From Oscillospiraceae bacterium (GTDB lineage Bacteria > Bacillota > Clostridia > Oscillospirales > Oscillospiraceae), in contig JAFTVM010000094.1 in assembly GCA_017465745.1 (NCBI GenBank), positions 1 through 64,000 on the forward strand: 64,000 nt of DNA. The letters are read 5' to 3'. Position 1 is the first letter of the stretch, and each line of letters begins with the position of its first letter. The notes beneath the pieces were generated by a model. The model searched no databases and was not told the origin of the DNA. It worked only from the letters and a program-made list of their open reading frames with translations. The position numbers and the translations under genes were made by a program. This document shows, piece by piece, positions 17,880 to 26,224 of the stretch.

Positions 17880-19395
17880 GATCATCGTCACCAGCACCTT
17901 TCGCAAGGGCGGCGGAGCCGGGAAGAAGGTGGGCGCGGGAGGATTGCTCCGGTACATGGGAACCCGTGAGGGAGTTGAAAAACTCCCTCTGGAGCAAGGA
18001 GCAAAGCCCGCCACCAAGCGACAGCAGAACCTGATCGCCTCTGTTGTAAAGAAGATTCCGGGTACAGTTTCGTACCCGGAGTATCAGAAATATCTGGAGC
18101 AGAACACCAGAGCGTCGGCAACGGAATTTCTCAATTTGGTCATGGCAAAAGAGGATCAGGCCGAGGAAATCGGCAAGCTGGTCACCTACATGGCAGAACG
18201 CCCCGGCGTGGTGAAGCTGGGCAAGCATGGGCTGTTCTCCCAGACCGATGATCCCATCCAGCTGGAACAGACCGCGGAAGAAGTAGGCAACCATAAGGGC
18301 TACATTTGGACGCATATCGTAAGTCTCCACCGGGAGGATGCGGAGCGTTTGGGATACAACAACGCCGAAGCCTGGAAGTCCCTGGTGCGCCGGAATCTCA
18401 CCGCCATCGCGGAAGCCCACAGGATCCCGGTCAGCGACCTCCAATGGTATGCCGCTTTCCACAATACCGGGCATCACCCCCACATCCACCTGATGGTGTA
18501 CTCCAAGGGGCAGGAGGGATACCTGTCCAAGCAGAGCATCGACAGTCTTCGAAGTGCCTTCGGCAACGATATTTTCCGCCAGGAGCAGTACCATCTGTTC
18601 CAGCTGCAGACCGGGCTGCGGCAAGACATTAAAGCGAAATCCGAGGAGAAAATCCACAGCCTGATCGACCAGGCGAAGGAGTATCCCGACCTGACGGCGG
18701 AGATCCACTTCCTGTTCGTGAAGCTACGGAAACAGCTGGACAAGCACAAGGGAAAGAAAGTCTACGGCTATCTGCCGAAACCCATCAAGGGGACTGTGAA
18801 CCAGATCGTCGCCATTCTGTCCCAGGATTCCAGCATCGAGAAGCTGTATGACGAGTGGAATAAGATCCAGCGTGAAAAGCTGTCCCTCTACTATGAGAAC
18901 AAGGATCCCGCTGTTCCGCTGGTGGACAACAAGGAGTTTCGCAGCATTAAGAACATGGTCATCCGGGCGGTGATGGAGATTCCGCTGGAGCCGGAAGTAC
19001 AGCCTGTGGCGCCCGTGGCCGAGGTTTCCGACCACATCAGAGAGCTGTACGAGGAACTGCTGGGCGAGCCTTATCCCGACAGTACGGGCAGTGATGAAGC
19101 CGAACCGGAGGAATCCGAAGCAGATCCCCCCGAAAGCAGCGAATCGGAAACGCAGGAAGTACTCCTGAAAGACCCCTCCGTCCACCAGACCATGGCGGCA
19201 GCTGGGAACATCATCGCAGCCCTGGCAAAGCTGATCGAGAGCAAATGCCAGACTCATCGCCAAAGCCTTCAGGGGCAGATTGACCACCGCTTGCAGAATG
19301 TCATCAACGAGAAGAAGCAGGCTCTCGGCATCCGAATCGAACGAACGCAGAAGCCTACTTACCAGACCGAGGAAGAATACGAAATGTCCAGATAA
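17872..19395 (+). CDS. MobP-type relaxase
   Basis: A 507-residue relaxase starting MPKIIVTSTFRKGGG, inside the end of the MobC gene. The N-terminal half carries the MobP3-like features LRYMGTREGVE and the metal-binding HUH-type motif TGHHPHIHLMVYS, with tyrosine candidates in the first 25-60 residues. The C-terminal third is acidic and then helical. It would nick the element at oriT and pilot the strand during mobilization. No coupling protein or T4SS gene is nearby. Confidence 0.8.
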   Translation: MPKIIVTSTFRKGGGAGKKVGAGGLLRYMGTREGVEKLPLEQGAKPATKRQQNLIASVVKKIPGTVSYPEYQKYLEQNTRASATEFLNLVMAKEDQAEEIGKLVTYMAERPGVVKLGKHGLFSQTDDPIQLEQTAEEVGNHKGYIWTHIVSLHREDAERLGYNNAEAWKSLVRRNLTAIAEAHRIPVSDLQWYAAFHNTGHHPHIHLMVYSKGQEGYLSKQSIDSLRSAFGNDIFRQEQYHLFQLQTGLRQDIKAKSEEKIHSLIDQAKEYPDLTAEIHFLFVKLRKQLDKHKGKKVYGYLPKPIKGTVNQIVAILSQDSSIEKLYDEWNKIQREKLSLYYENKDPAVPLVDNKEFRSIKNMVIRAVMEIPLEPEVQPVAPVAEVSDHIRELYEELLGEPYPDSTGSDEAEPEESEADPPESSESETQEVLLKDPSVHQTMAAAGNIIAALAKLIESKCQTHRQSLQGQIDHRLQNVINEKKQALGIRIERTQKPTYQTEEEYEMSR

Positions 19396-19479
19396 GGGAG
19401 GAATTCATTGTCAACTATTGTGAATGGCTTTTCCGCCCCTCTTGTGGTAATATCGTGAGCTACCAAGGAGGTGCTGGAA

Positions 19480-20622
19480 ATGCCAAAGAAAAGAGCAAAC
19501 GGCGAGGGAAACATCCGCAAACGTAAGGACGGCCGCTGGGAAGGACGCTATACGGCGGGTCACGATCCCAAAACCGGGAAGCAGATATTCAAGAACGTGC
19601 TGGGTAAGACCCAGGCGGAAGTCAAAGAGAAGCTAAAGAAAGCTCTGGAGCAGAGCCAGAAGATCGACATTTCACGGACGGGAAAGTACACCGTGAGCCT
19701 GTGGATGGAGGAATGGTTTGAGAATGTGTGCAAAGTTAAGGTTCGTCCCTCATCCCACCAGACCTACCGGGGCTATATCGATCACCACATCGCGCCACAC
19801 ATCGGAAACATCCCCCTCGAAAAACTCAGCACCATGGATCTCCAGAAGCTGTACCGCAGACTGATGAACAAAGGCCGTGTGGAACGCATTGAAGCAGAGA
19901 ACCAGCCAAAGGGGCTGAGTGCCAAGACTGTTCGGAACATCAATCAGGTGATCTCGTCTGCCATGGACTTCGCTGTGGCACAGAAGATCATCTCCGAGAA
20001 TCCCTGCAAGGCGGTAGCTCTGCCGAAGATCGAACACAAGGAGATGCAGACCATCCCGGCAGAGCAGCTTCAGGCTTTCCTGAACGAAGCCAGAGCAACC
20101 GGGGTCTATGAGATGTACTACATCGAACTGGCGACCGGCCTGCGCCGAGGCGAACTGCTGGGCCTGAAATGGACCGATATTGACTGGAAGAACGGCATCA
20201 TCAAGGTCAAACGCCAGGTGGCGCGGGTCAACGGCGAAATTGTGGAAGCGCCGCTGAAAACGAAGAACTCCTACCGCGCCGTGAGCATCTCGCCCCAGGC
20301 GATAGAAGTTCTGAAGCAGCAGAAGGCAAAAACCAAGGATCAGTACGTGTTCCCCTCTCCCAACGGCGGCCCCATTTCCCCGGACAGCGTCAACAATATG
20401 CTGAAACGAGTCCTCGAAAGGGCTGGCATCCCGAAGGTCAGATTCCATGACCTCCGCCATACCTTCGCCACCCTCGCTCTGCAAAACGGTGTGGATATCA
20501 AAACCGTCAGCGGCATGCTGGGACACTTTTCGGCAGGCTTCACCCTGGATACTTATGCCCATGTGACCACATCGGCACAGCGGGAAGCGGCTCAGACCAT
20601 GGGGAATTTGCTGAATATCTAA
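19480..20622 (+). CDS. int: Tyrosine site-specific integrase
   Basis: A 380-residue phage/Tn916-type integrase. The N-terminal arm-binding domain includes GNIRKRKDGRWEGRY, followed by a SAM-like core-binding domain (VRPSSHQTYRGYIDHHI). Catalytic residues are visible: Arg in ATGLRRGELLGL, HxxR in HDLRHTFATLAL, His in MLGHFS, and Tyr in TLDTYAHV. The start at 19480 has AAGGAGGT 7 bases upstream. It should catalyse integration into the tRNA-Met site. Confidence 0.9.
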   Translation: MPKKRANGEGNIRKRKDGRWEGRYTAGHDPKTGKQIFKNVLGKTQAEVKEKLKKALEQSQKIDISRTGKYTVSLWMEEWFENVCKVKVRPSSHQTYRGYIDHHIAPHIGNIPLEKLSTMDLQKLYRRLMNKGRVERIEAENQPKGLSAKTVRNINQVISSAMDFAVAQKIISENPCKAVALPKIEHKEMQTIPAEQLQAFLNEARATGVYEMYYIELATGLRRGELLGLKWTDIDWKNGIIKVKRQVARVNGEIVEAPLKTKNSYRAVSISPQAIEVLKQQKAKTKDQYVFPSPNGGPISPDSVNNMLKRVLERAGIPKVRFHDLRHTFATLALQNGVDIKTVSGMLGHFSAGFTLDTYAHVTTSAQREAAQTMGNLLNI

Positions 20623-20625
20623 AAA

Positions 20626-20662
20626 ATGCGGTGTACCCGTTGGTAGTACACCGCATGATTTT
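20626..20662 (+). terminator. Terminator after the integrase gene
   Basis: ATGCGGTGTAC and GTACACCGCAT form an 11-bp stem followed by GATTTTC. Confidence 0.8.
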
Positions 20663-20691
20663 CATACAAATATATCAAACTAATTAACACA

Positions 20692-20859
20692 TCACTCCTC
20701 TACAACATAAGCCGTAGGGAATCCGCTGGTAAATACCTTGGTAGCTTCTTCATTGCAAACTGGGCAAAAAACTACTTCCATATCTCTACAACCAGGCATC
20801 GTATCATTTTCACGAATCTCTAAATTGGCACCACAGTTTTTGCAAGTGCAATATCGCAT
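20692..20859 (-). CDS. Small zinc-ribbon protein
   Basis: A 55-residue protein with two CxxC pairs (CTCKNCGANLEI and VVFCPVCNEEA), a minimal zinc ribbon. The start at 20859 has AAAGGAGG upstream. It is convergent with the integrase. Function unknown. Confidence 0.65.
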   Translation of the reverse strand: MRYCTCKNCGANLEIRENDTMPGCRDMEVVFCPVCNEEATKVFTSGFPTAYVVEE

Positions 20860-21047
20860 GAGCAATCCTCCTTTCCAAAAAAGTACAGGAATTATAACAT
20901 TGAGAAGGGAAAAAGTAAATGCTTTCTTTTCTGTTTTTATCAGATGCGCATCTTTTCTCTCCTGCAACCATACTATATTATTTTTGCACAACTCCGATAC
21001 CTGAAACTGGCTACCAATTAAGCAATTAATTGCCATACAACTTGTTA

Positions 21048-21076
21048 TTGAAATAATAACTGTCGTCCCCTATAAT
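21048..21076 (+). promoter_or_regulatory. Promoter of the macro-domain gene
   Basis: TTGAAA (21048-21053) and TATAAT (21071-21076) are spaced by 17 bases, 50 bases before the start codon. Confidence 0.7.
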
Positions 21077-21125
21077 ATAGAAAAGCTCTATTACCCAAAT
21101 AAATACAAGAATAGGTGGTATAGCT

Positions 21126-22187
21126 ATGCCTTATCAAATTATCCGTAGTGATATTACAGATCTACCCTTTCACGTGCACGCTATTGTCAGTCCAGCACGC
21201 TTGAATCCGAAAGAATTCGGATTAGGCGTTGAAAAACAAATCCACAAAAAAGCCGGTCCCGAACTTCTAAAACATCGAACTGCAAAGGGCAAAATCGAGA
21301 TCGGTCAAGCAGCGGTTACAAAAGCCTTTAATCTTAACGCTGATTATGTAATCCACACCGTTGCACCAGTATGGAACGATGGTAAACACAACGAAGAACA
21401 GCTGCTCCGACAGTGTTATGACAGTTCGCTCTCTGTAGCAAATAAACTGCCCAAGCACAGCAAGTCCGACAATCGTTTCTCCATCGCATTCCCATTGATT
21501 GGAAGCGGAAATCTTGGTTTCTCTTTCAAAACCGCATATCGAATCGCCACCGATGCCTTTCGGGATTTTTGTGAAAATTACGATTGGGATATTTACTTGG
21601 TAGTATTTAAAGAGGAAGATTATCAGTATTGCTGCAAACAACAATTCAATGTCAAAAGTTGCATTGATAATCATACCGTGCAAGGGATTCTGCTGCATGA
21701 ATACTCCGACAGCAATGAATATGTATCTCCAGAGGAAACGCATAAACGAATCCAGAATTCCCGCTCGAAGGCTACCTGGCGACAAGATATAGTAAACAAC
21801 ACTTTAGACAGTATGCCCAGCGCAACTTTTTCGCAGACCGTATTGGCACTGATCTCCTGCCTGGGCGAGACGGATTCTGCTGTATACAATATGGCATACA
21901 TTTCTGGTTCCCATTTTGGAAAAATCCGCAGTAATCCGTATTATAAACCTCACAAATCTACCGTGATTGCCCTAGCCGTTGCATTGAAACTAGATTTGGC
22001 ACAGACTACAGAACTTTTAAGGCGAGCCGGATATGCATTTCATGATAGTATCGAATTTGACAGAATAATCATTGAATTTATCACACAAAAACAATACGAT
22101 ATCGATACAATCAATGCGACCCTTGAAGAACACGGGCTCCAAGGTTTTTATCCGAAAGAGAGGGCAAAGAAAAAAGGGAAAGAATAA
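21126..22187 (+). CDS. Macro domain protein with C-terminal HTH-like region
   Basis: A 353-residue protein. Residues 1-175 are a macro domain, the ADP-ribose-binding fold: IIRSDITDLPFHVHAIVSPA, then AFPLIGSGNLGFSF as the phosphate loop. Residues about 235-345 resemble a tandem XRE-type helical region (TVIALAVALKLDLAQTTELLRRAG). Macro domains bind or remove ADP-ribose, so with three TIR proteins on the same element it may sense, degrade or buffer TIR products; that link is inference. It has its own promoter. Confidence 0.75.
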   Translation: MPYQIIRSDITDLPFHVHAIVSPARLNPKEFGLGVEKQIHKKAGPELLKHRTAKGKIEIGQAAVTKAFNLNADYVIHTVAPVWNDGKHNEEQLLRQCYDSSLSVANKLPKHSKSDNRFSIAFPLIGSGNLGFSFKTAYRIATDAFRDFCENYDWDIYLVVFKEEDYQYCCKQQFNVKSCIDNHTVQGILLHEYSDSNEYVSPEETHKRIQNSRSKATWRQDIVNNTLDSMPSATFSQTVLALISCLGETDSAVYNMAYISGSHFGKIRSNPYYKPHKSTVIALAVALKLDLAQTTELLRRAGYAFHDSIEFDRIIIEFITQKQYDIDTINATLEEHGLQGFYPKERAKKKGKE

Positions 22188-22221
22188 AATTTGTCTTGGC
22201 TAGACAAACAGATATCTATCC

Positions 22222-22278
22222 AATCTCCTATAATTGTGTCTGTAAGGAAAACAGCAACAGATACAATTATAGGAGATT
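22222..22278 (+). promoter_or_regulatory. Inverted repeat covering the hfq ribosome binding site
   Basis: Perfect 16-base arms at 22222-22237 and 22263-22278 flank a 25-base loop. The right arm contains TATAGGAGA, the ribosome binding site of the Hfq-like gene. The folded mRNA would hide it. The left arm contains TATAAT (22229-22234), which might instead be a -10 box. Confidence 0.7.
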
Positions 22279-22282
22279 TTTT

Positions 22283-22504
22283 ATGAAAAACACCACCCAT
22301 CAGGAAATCTTTCTGAACAAGCTTTGTCAGGAACAAATTGCCTGCACATTGTTCTTAATGAATGGTTTTCAAATGCGGGGAACCATTCTCGCACATGACC
22401 ACTTCGTTTTGATCGCAGAGGTCGACGGACGCCAGCAAATGATCTACAAACACGCCGTCTCTACGATCTGTCCCCATCAGTCCCTCGACATCGCCACTCT
22501 GTAA
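22283..22504 (+). CDS. hfq: Hfq-like Sm RNA chaperone on a mobile element
   Basis: A 73-residue protein with both Sm motifs of Hfq: Sm1 in CTLFLMNGFQMRGTILAHDHF and the diagnostic Sm2 MIYKHAVSTICP (YKHA). The N-terminal HQEIFLNKLCQEQIA matches the Hfq helix (Q-F-L-N). It should form a ring that binds A-rich and U-rich RNA. The ribosome binding site lies inside a 16-bp hairpin, so translation is probably conditional. An Hfq on an IME may regulate element or host RNAs. Confidence 0.85.
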   Translation: MKNTTHQEIFLNKLCQEQIACTLFLMNGFQMRGTILAHDHFVLIAEVDGRQQMIYKHAVSTICPHQSLDIATL

Positions 22505-22550
22505 CAACAATCCGTTAGCATCGATTCTAAAAAAGAAAGGAAAAATAAAA

Positions 22551-22946
22551 ATGAAAAACATGACTATCGATCAGGAACGCCGTTGCCACGCCATTATCCA
22601 CGCCGCAAGTATTTCCGCCGGAGCCATCGGCGCCGGACTTGCTCAGATCCCCTGCGCAGATCACGTGATCATCACCCCGCTCCAGACCGCAATGGCCATT
22701 GCAGTTGCCAGAGTTTTTGATATCAAGATTACGAAGTCTGCCGCAAGATCCGCTATCGTATCCCTCGCAGCCAGCCAGGTCGGCCGTGCATGCTCCCAGC
22801 TCGCCTTTGGTTGGATCCCCGGTGCTGGAAACGTCTGTAATGCTGGTACCGCAACCGCCATCACCGAGGCTATTGGTTGGCTGCTAGCAGAGGACTTTGC
22901 CGAGCAGTCTCAGGATATGAGTGGCATCAAGAACGCCGCCGCATAA
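22551..22946 (+). CDS. YcjF/DUF697-like membrane-associated protein
   Basis: A 131-residue protein matching the C-terminal hydrophobic domain of YcjF/DUF697 proteins (VIITPLQTAMAIAVARVFDI and GWIPGAGNVCNAGTATAI). Usually this domain is fused to a GTPase; here it stands alone. Two or three hydrophobic helices suggest membrane association. It lies 46 bases after the Hfq-like gene, probably in the same transcript. Confidence 0.7.
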   Translation: MKNMTIDQERRCHAIIHAASISAGAIGAGLAQIPCADHVIITPLQTAMAIAVARVFDIKITKSAARSAIVSLAASQVGRACSQLAFGWIPGAGNVCNAGTATAITEAIGWLLAEDFAEQSQDMSGIKNAAA

Positions 22947-23009
22947 CGCGTTGTCTGAGCAGTTACCCACCATTTTATCTAACAATAATCATTGAAAGGA
23001 ATAGACACT

Positions 23010-23138
23010 ATGGATTATTACTATTACTCCGAAACTCCCGATGAAATCGAGTGTCCTGAGTGCAATGGCACTGGCTACGATCCCTATGACGGTGGTCAGT
23101 GCGACAGATGTGCTGGCACTGGCGTAATCTCCAGATAA
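23010..23138 (+). CDS. DnaJ-type zinc-finger micro-protein
   Basis: A 42-residue protein with two CxxCxGxG repeats (CPECNGTG and CDRCAGTG), the DnaJ cysteine-rich motif. AAAGGA lies upstream of the ATG. It is the last gene of the IME operon, followed by a terminator. Confidence 0.6.
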   Translation: MDYYYYSETPDEIECPECNGTGYDPYDGGQCDRCAGTGVISR

Positions 23139-23261
23139 GATAATCACGCAAAACACCCCGGCGTCTTAATTATCCTTGCCAGACAGGTGTTGCGGTGGAA
23201 TTATCTTACACGATAACGAATGATTACGCCAATCGGTACATAACAAAACACAATAAACAAG

Positions 23262-23305
23262 AAAACCTCTCCTTGAGCCTGCATAGGGCGATAGGAGAGG
23301 TTTTG
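23262..23305 (+). terminator. Terminator at the right end of the IME
   Basis: AAAACCTCTCCT and AGGAGAGGTTTT form a 12-bp stem with a 19-base loop. Confidence 0.75.
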
Positions 23306-23387
23306 ATTTCCAAATAAGACACCGATCGGTCACAACGGATACAATTTAGAGTTTTCTCACTATCGTGATCGTCAGACACCGTAAAAT

Positions 23388-23534
23388 CCACCGTGTCCAT
23401 TGTGTGCTATCGGCGTATGGGTCAGGGTATGGGTCAGGAGGTGACCCATACTTTGACCCATATTATTTTCTGGTCAAAAAGTAAGAAAAACCACCGTTTT
23501 CTGATCGAAAACGGTGGTTTTATGGTTGCGGAGG
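23388..23534. repeat. Right end of the IME: arm-like repeats and 17-bp att repeat
   Basis: Two copies of GTATGGGTCAG (23415-23439) are followed by the inverse GACCCATA. A 13-bp hairpin follows, then TTTTATGGTTGCGGAGG (23518-23534), identical to 1920-1936. The sequence diverges from the tRNA at 23535, where the prophage appears to begin. Confidence 0.65.
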
Positions 23535-23583
23535 TCCGCTACGTTTGGTATGTACGACCTGGACGAACCGCATGGCAGCATAA

Positions 23584-23619
23584 GAAAATCCCCGGCCTGG
23601 TATCAGGTCGGGGATTTTT
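23584..23619 (-). terminator. Terminator at the end of the prophage late operon
   Basis: AAAATCCCCG and CGGGGATTTTT flank an inner CTGGTATCAG stem. It is A/T-flanked on both sides, so it may work in both directions. Confidence 0.75.
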
Positions 23620-23679
23620 GTTAATTGTGACAGTTTGCCGGGCGCGATCGCGTTCTGGCCACGCGCGCCGGTTTGTACA

Positions 23680-24273
23680 TTACGCCATATAGCGCACGAC
23701 GTCGGCGCTGATCTGGCGCTCCTTGCCGTGGCGATCCTCCACACGATACCAGACGGCGCCGTTCTTCTCGCACTTTCCGGTCACGGGGAATACCTGGCCC
23801 TGCATGGCCTGATCGACAACAGCCAGGGCGTCGTCGCGCAGATTGACCATGCCGGTATAGGTCACCAGGACGCGGCCGGTCAGGTTCCGCTCCAGCTCGA
23901 TACACTCCAGATCCTCGTCGTCCTCGTTGGGATCATCCTGATCGGTGTCGGCGGTGTCAGGGTCGGGATTGATCAGCAGGGCATCAGCCAGATCAGGCGC
24001 GGTTTCGGGATCGACGGCGTCGTCCACGGTCTCGACCTTCTCCGCCTGGACAGGCTCCGCAGCGATCATGGCGGCCAGGTCCTCCTTCTTGATGTTGAAG
24101 GGGTACTTCAGGCCCATGTCGGACGCCAGGGCCTTCAGCTCGGTCATTTTCATTCCCTTCAGCTGCTCGACGTCCAGGTGGCCGGTGATCATTTCGGTGT
24201 CGGCCTTCACGGCGCCCGCCACCTTTGCAGCAGCAGCGGCTTCGACCTGGGCCATCTTCTCTTCCATGTTCAT
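23680..24273 (-). CDS. Phage protein with SAP/HeH-like and SH3-like regions
   Basis: A 197-residue acidic protein. MKMTELKALASDMGLKY resembles a SAP/HeH or Rho-N helix-extension-helix motif. The last 70 residues (VLVTYTGMVNLRDDALAVVD ... GAVWYRVED) look like a bacterial SH3 domain that could bind cell wall or nucleoprotein. GGAGG precedes the start. It is the last late gene, after the endolysin. Confidence 0.55.
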   Translation of the reverse strand: MNMEEKMAQVEAAAAAKVAGAVKADTEMITGHLDVEQLKGMKMTELKALASDMGLKYPFNIKKEDLAAMIAAEPVQAEKVETVDDAVDPETAPDLADALLINPDPDTADTDQDDPNEDDEDLECIELERNLTGRVLVTYTGMVNLRDDALAVVDQAMQGQVFPVTGKCEKNGAVWYRVEDRHGKERQISADVVRYMA

Positions 24274-24286
24274 GTGCCGTCCTCCC

Positions 24287-25648
24287 TTACTTCTTCAGCA
24301 GCTTATTGACCAGGGCCTGCACCTCGTCGGGATCGTAGCCGTCAGCCTCCAGGGCCTTCCGGCGGGCTGCGCCGTTGCCATAGTCGCCGCGGATCACCGC
24401 CTGGGCGACCTTCTCCAGGGCGGCGGCCTTCTGGGTGCCCAGGATTTCGTTCACGCGCTTCTGTACTGCCTTGTAGTCGTGGCCCGCAGCAGTCAGGCGC
24501 AGCTTCCGGTCGCTGCCGTTGCCCCACTTGCCCGCGATCACTTCCTGGGCCAGCTCGGCCACGGACTTCTTGGCGGGGGCGGGGTTCACAGGTTCTGCAG
24601 CACCGGGAGCAGCTGCTGCGATGGACGCATAATCGGGGCAGCCATAGCCGCGGATATACCGGGCGTTGACGGTCAGCTTCCGATAGCCGACGGCGTTCTT
24701 CTTGTTGCCCTCGATCACAGTGATCACTCCGTCCTCGCACTCGGTGACGATGCCCTCGTGGTCAGTGTTGCCGGTGCAGTCGCCCTTCCCGTTGTCGTCC
24801 CAGTCGTAGAGTACGTAGTCGCCGCGCTGGGGCACGTAGGCGTCGTCCTCGACCCAGGCGCCCATATCCTTGAACAGCTGCACGTGCTTCTCGCAGCCAC
24901 ACTCGGTGGGGATGATGCTGGTCAGCTTGGCCTCGATCGCGACGGCGCTGCCGTAGGTGGCGCACCATTCATCGTCATACTTGACCTTATAACCGCGGGC
25001 CAGGGGCTTGTGGCCGTTGTAGACGTCGATGATCTTCTTGTGGCTGCCGTCTGCCTCATTGCAGCCCAGCCAGCCCTCGGCGATCGCCACGACCAGGGCG
25101 CGCAGCTCGTCCTCGGTCTGCCCCTTGCCGTGCGCTGCGTACTTCTCGTAGAACTCCTGGGCGTATGCCACGCGCTTCGCCTTCGCGGCGTCGCTCTGAT
25201 CGGCGGGGCGCTCGTACTGGGTCAGCACGGCGTCGGATGCCTCCTTGATGCTGGTGGTGGTCTTCAGCAGGTTCCACATGGACTTGTAGTTGGTCGCCAT
25301 CTCGTGGGCCATGAAAAGCAGCTGACCCTCCAGATCAGCGACGGACACGGCCATCTTCTTGACGTAGCCCAGCAGGGCCTCCTTCCGGGTGTGGAAGGTC
25401 CACTGGCAGATGCCGAAGCCTGCGCCGTCGGTGGCGAAGTTGGTATAGGTGCCAGCGTCGACCGCCGCCACATATTCGGCGTCAGTCATGCCCAGCTTCT
25501 TCTCGAAGGTGTTCTGAAGATTGCCGGGCTTGCCGTTGGATTCTGCCTTGATGTTCGCCATGGTGCCCACGGCGCCCTCGTCGGTCAGGCCCTGGGCCTT
25601 CAGGAAGTTGTAGATTTTCGCGTAGTTATCGTTTCCGATCAGTGCCAT
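24287..25648 (-). CDS. Endolysin: lysozyme-like, CHAP and two CW_7 repeats
   Basis: A 453-residue modular endolysin. Residues about 1-165 match phage tail-tip lysozyme domains (IYNFLKAQGLTDEGAVGTMA, GAGFGICQW). Residues about 185-345 look like a CHAP amidase/endopeptidase: catalytic Cys in DDEWCATYGSAVA and His in TDHEGIV. Two CW_7 wall-binding repeats follow (AQEVIAGKWGNGSDRKLRL and AQAVIRGDYGNGAARRKAL). It would cut peptidoglycan at two bonds for host lysis. The gene overlaps the Cys-rich gene by 23 bases. Confidence 0.85.
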   Translation of the reverse strand: MALIGNDNYAKIYNFLKAQGLTDEGAVGTMANIKAESNGKPGNLQNTFEKKLGMTDAEYVAAVDAGTYTNFATDGAGFGICQWTFHTRKEALLGYVKKMAVSVADLEGQLLFMAHEMATNYKSMWNLLKTTTSIKEASDAVLTQYERPADQSDAAKAKRVAYAQEFYEKYAAHGKGQTEDELRALVVAIAEGWLGCNEADGSHKKIIDVYNGHKPLARGYKVKYDDEWCATYGSAVAIEAKLTSIIPTECGCEKHVQLFKDMGAWVEDDAYVPQRGDYVLYDWDDNGKGDCTGNTDHEGIVTECEDGVITVIEGNKKNAVGYRKLTVNARYIRGYGCPDYASIAAAAPGAAEPVNPAPAKKSVAELAQEVIAGKWGNGSDRKLRLTAAGHDYKAVQKRVNEILGTQKAAALEKVAQAVIRGDYGNGAARRKALEADGYDPDEVQALVNKLLKK

Positions 25649-25826
25649 GTTTGCGGCCTCCTTTTTTGTTCTTGTGGTTCTTCTTGCGCTCCTTGGGGAT
25701 GTAGTTCGCGAAATGATCGTGGGCGCAGTTCTTCGCGGCTTTTGCGGGATCGTCTCCGTAGAGTTTGCACTCTTCGCCGGTACAGTTGCCGCAGTTCCGG
25801 CAATTCACCCGGATCACCCGATCCAT
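25626..25826 (-). CDS. Small Cys-rich basic protein in the lysis cassette
   Basis: A 66-residue protein: a cysteine cluster (VNCRNCGNCTGEECKLYG) then a very basic tail (KERKKNHKNKKGGRKHG). Its start overlaps the holin stop (ATGA) and its end overlaps the endolysin start. Function unknown. Confidence 0.6.
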   Translation of the reverse strand: MDRVIRVNCRNCGNCTGEECKLYGDDPAKAAKNCAHDHFANYIPKERKKNHKNKKGGRKHGTDRKR

Positions 25827-26209
25827 CAGACGTCCCCCTGCTCCGTCCGGCGGACAGCTGCGGCGGTGTCTTCCTGAATCAAGGGCTTTGCAAAGGCGTC
25901 GTTAAATTCCGCGACGGCTGCCTCGATCAGAATCTTCATTTCCTCCGCATCGAAGGCCAGGCCCTTCTTCTTCAGCAGAATCTCCGCAGTCTCCAGGGCC
26001 TTCTGGAGCTTTTCTGCGCCGTGAATGTCCTTCCAAATCTGCTCGACAAACGCGGCAGCGGTCCGCGCGACGGCCTCCTTGATGGGGGTGTCGATGTACT
26101 TGTCGAACAGCTTCTTGGCGATCATGCCCAGGGTGCCAAACACAATGGACAGGATCACGGCGGCCAGGGGGCTGCCGTAGGTGGCGATGATGGTTTTGAT
26201 GATTTCCAT
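25826..26209 (-). CDS. Phage holin, LLH-type
   Basis: A 127-residue protein. One N-terminal hydrophobic helix (SPLAAVILSIVFGTLGMIA) is followed by a long amphipathic helical region (AVARTAAAFVEQIWKDIHG, KALETAEILLKKKGL), the pattern of LLH-family holins. Directly upstream of the endolysin. Confidence 0.75.
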   Translation of the reverse strand: MEIIKTIIATYGSPLAAVILSIVFGTLGMIAKKLFDKYIDTPIKEAVARTAAAFVEQIWKDIHGAEKLQKALETAEILLKKKGLAFDAEEMKILIEAAVAEFNDAFAKPLIQEDTAAAVRRTEQGDV

Positions 26210-26224
26210 GATTTTCTCCTTTCG

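Larger units (their letters stand above)
1925..23534. mobile_element. Integrative mobilizable element with defence-type cargo
   Basis: The element is bounded by the 17-bp direct repeats at 1920-1936 and 23518-23534. Near each end, inside the element, lies a pair of short repeats GTATGGGTCAG (2081-2105 and 23415-23439) that could be integrase arm sites. It carries an excisionase-like gene, MobC-like protein, MobP-type relaxase and tyrosine integrase, but no VirB4, VirD4 or other T4SS genes, so it would need a helper for transfer. The cargo is dominated by TIR and other conflict-system domains. Confidence 0.75.
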
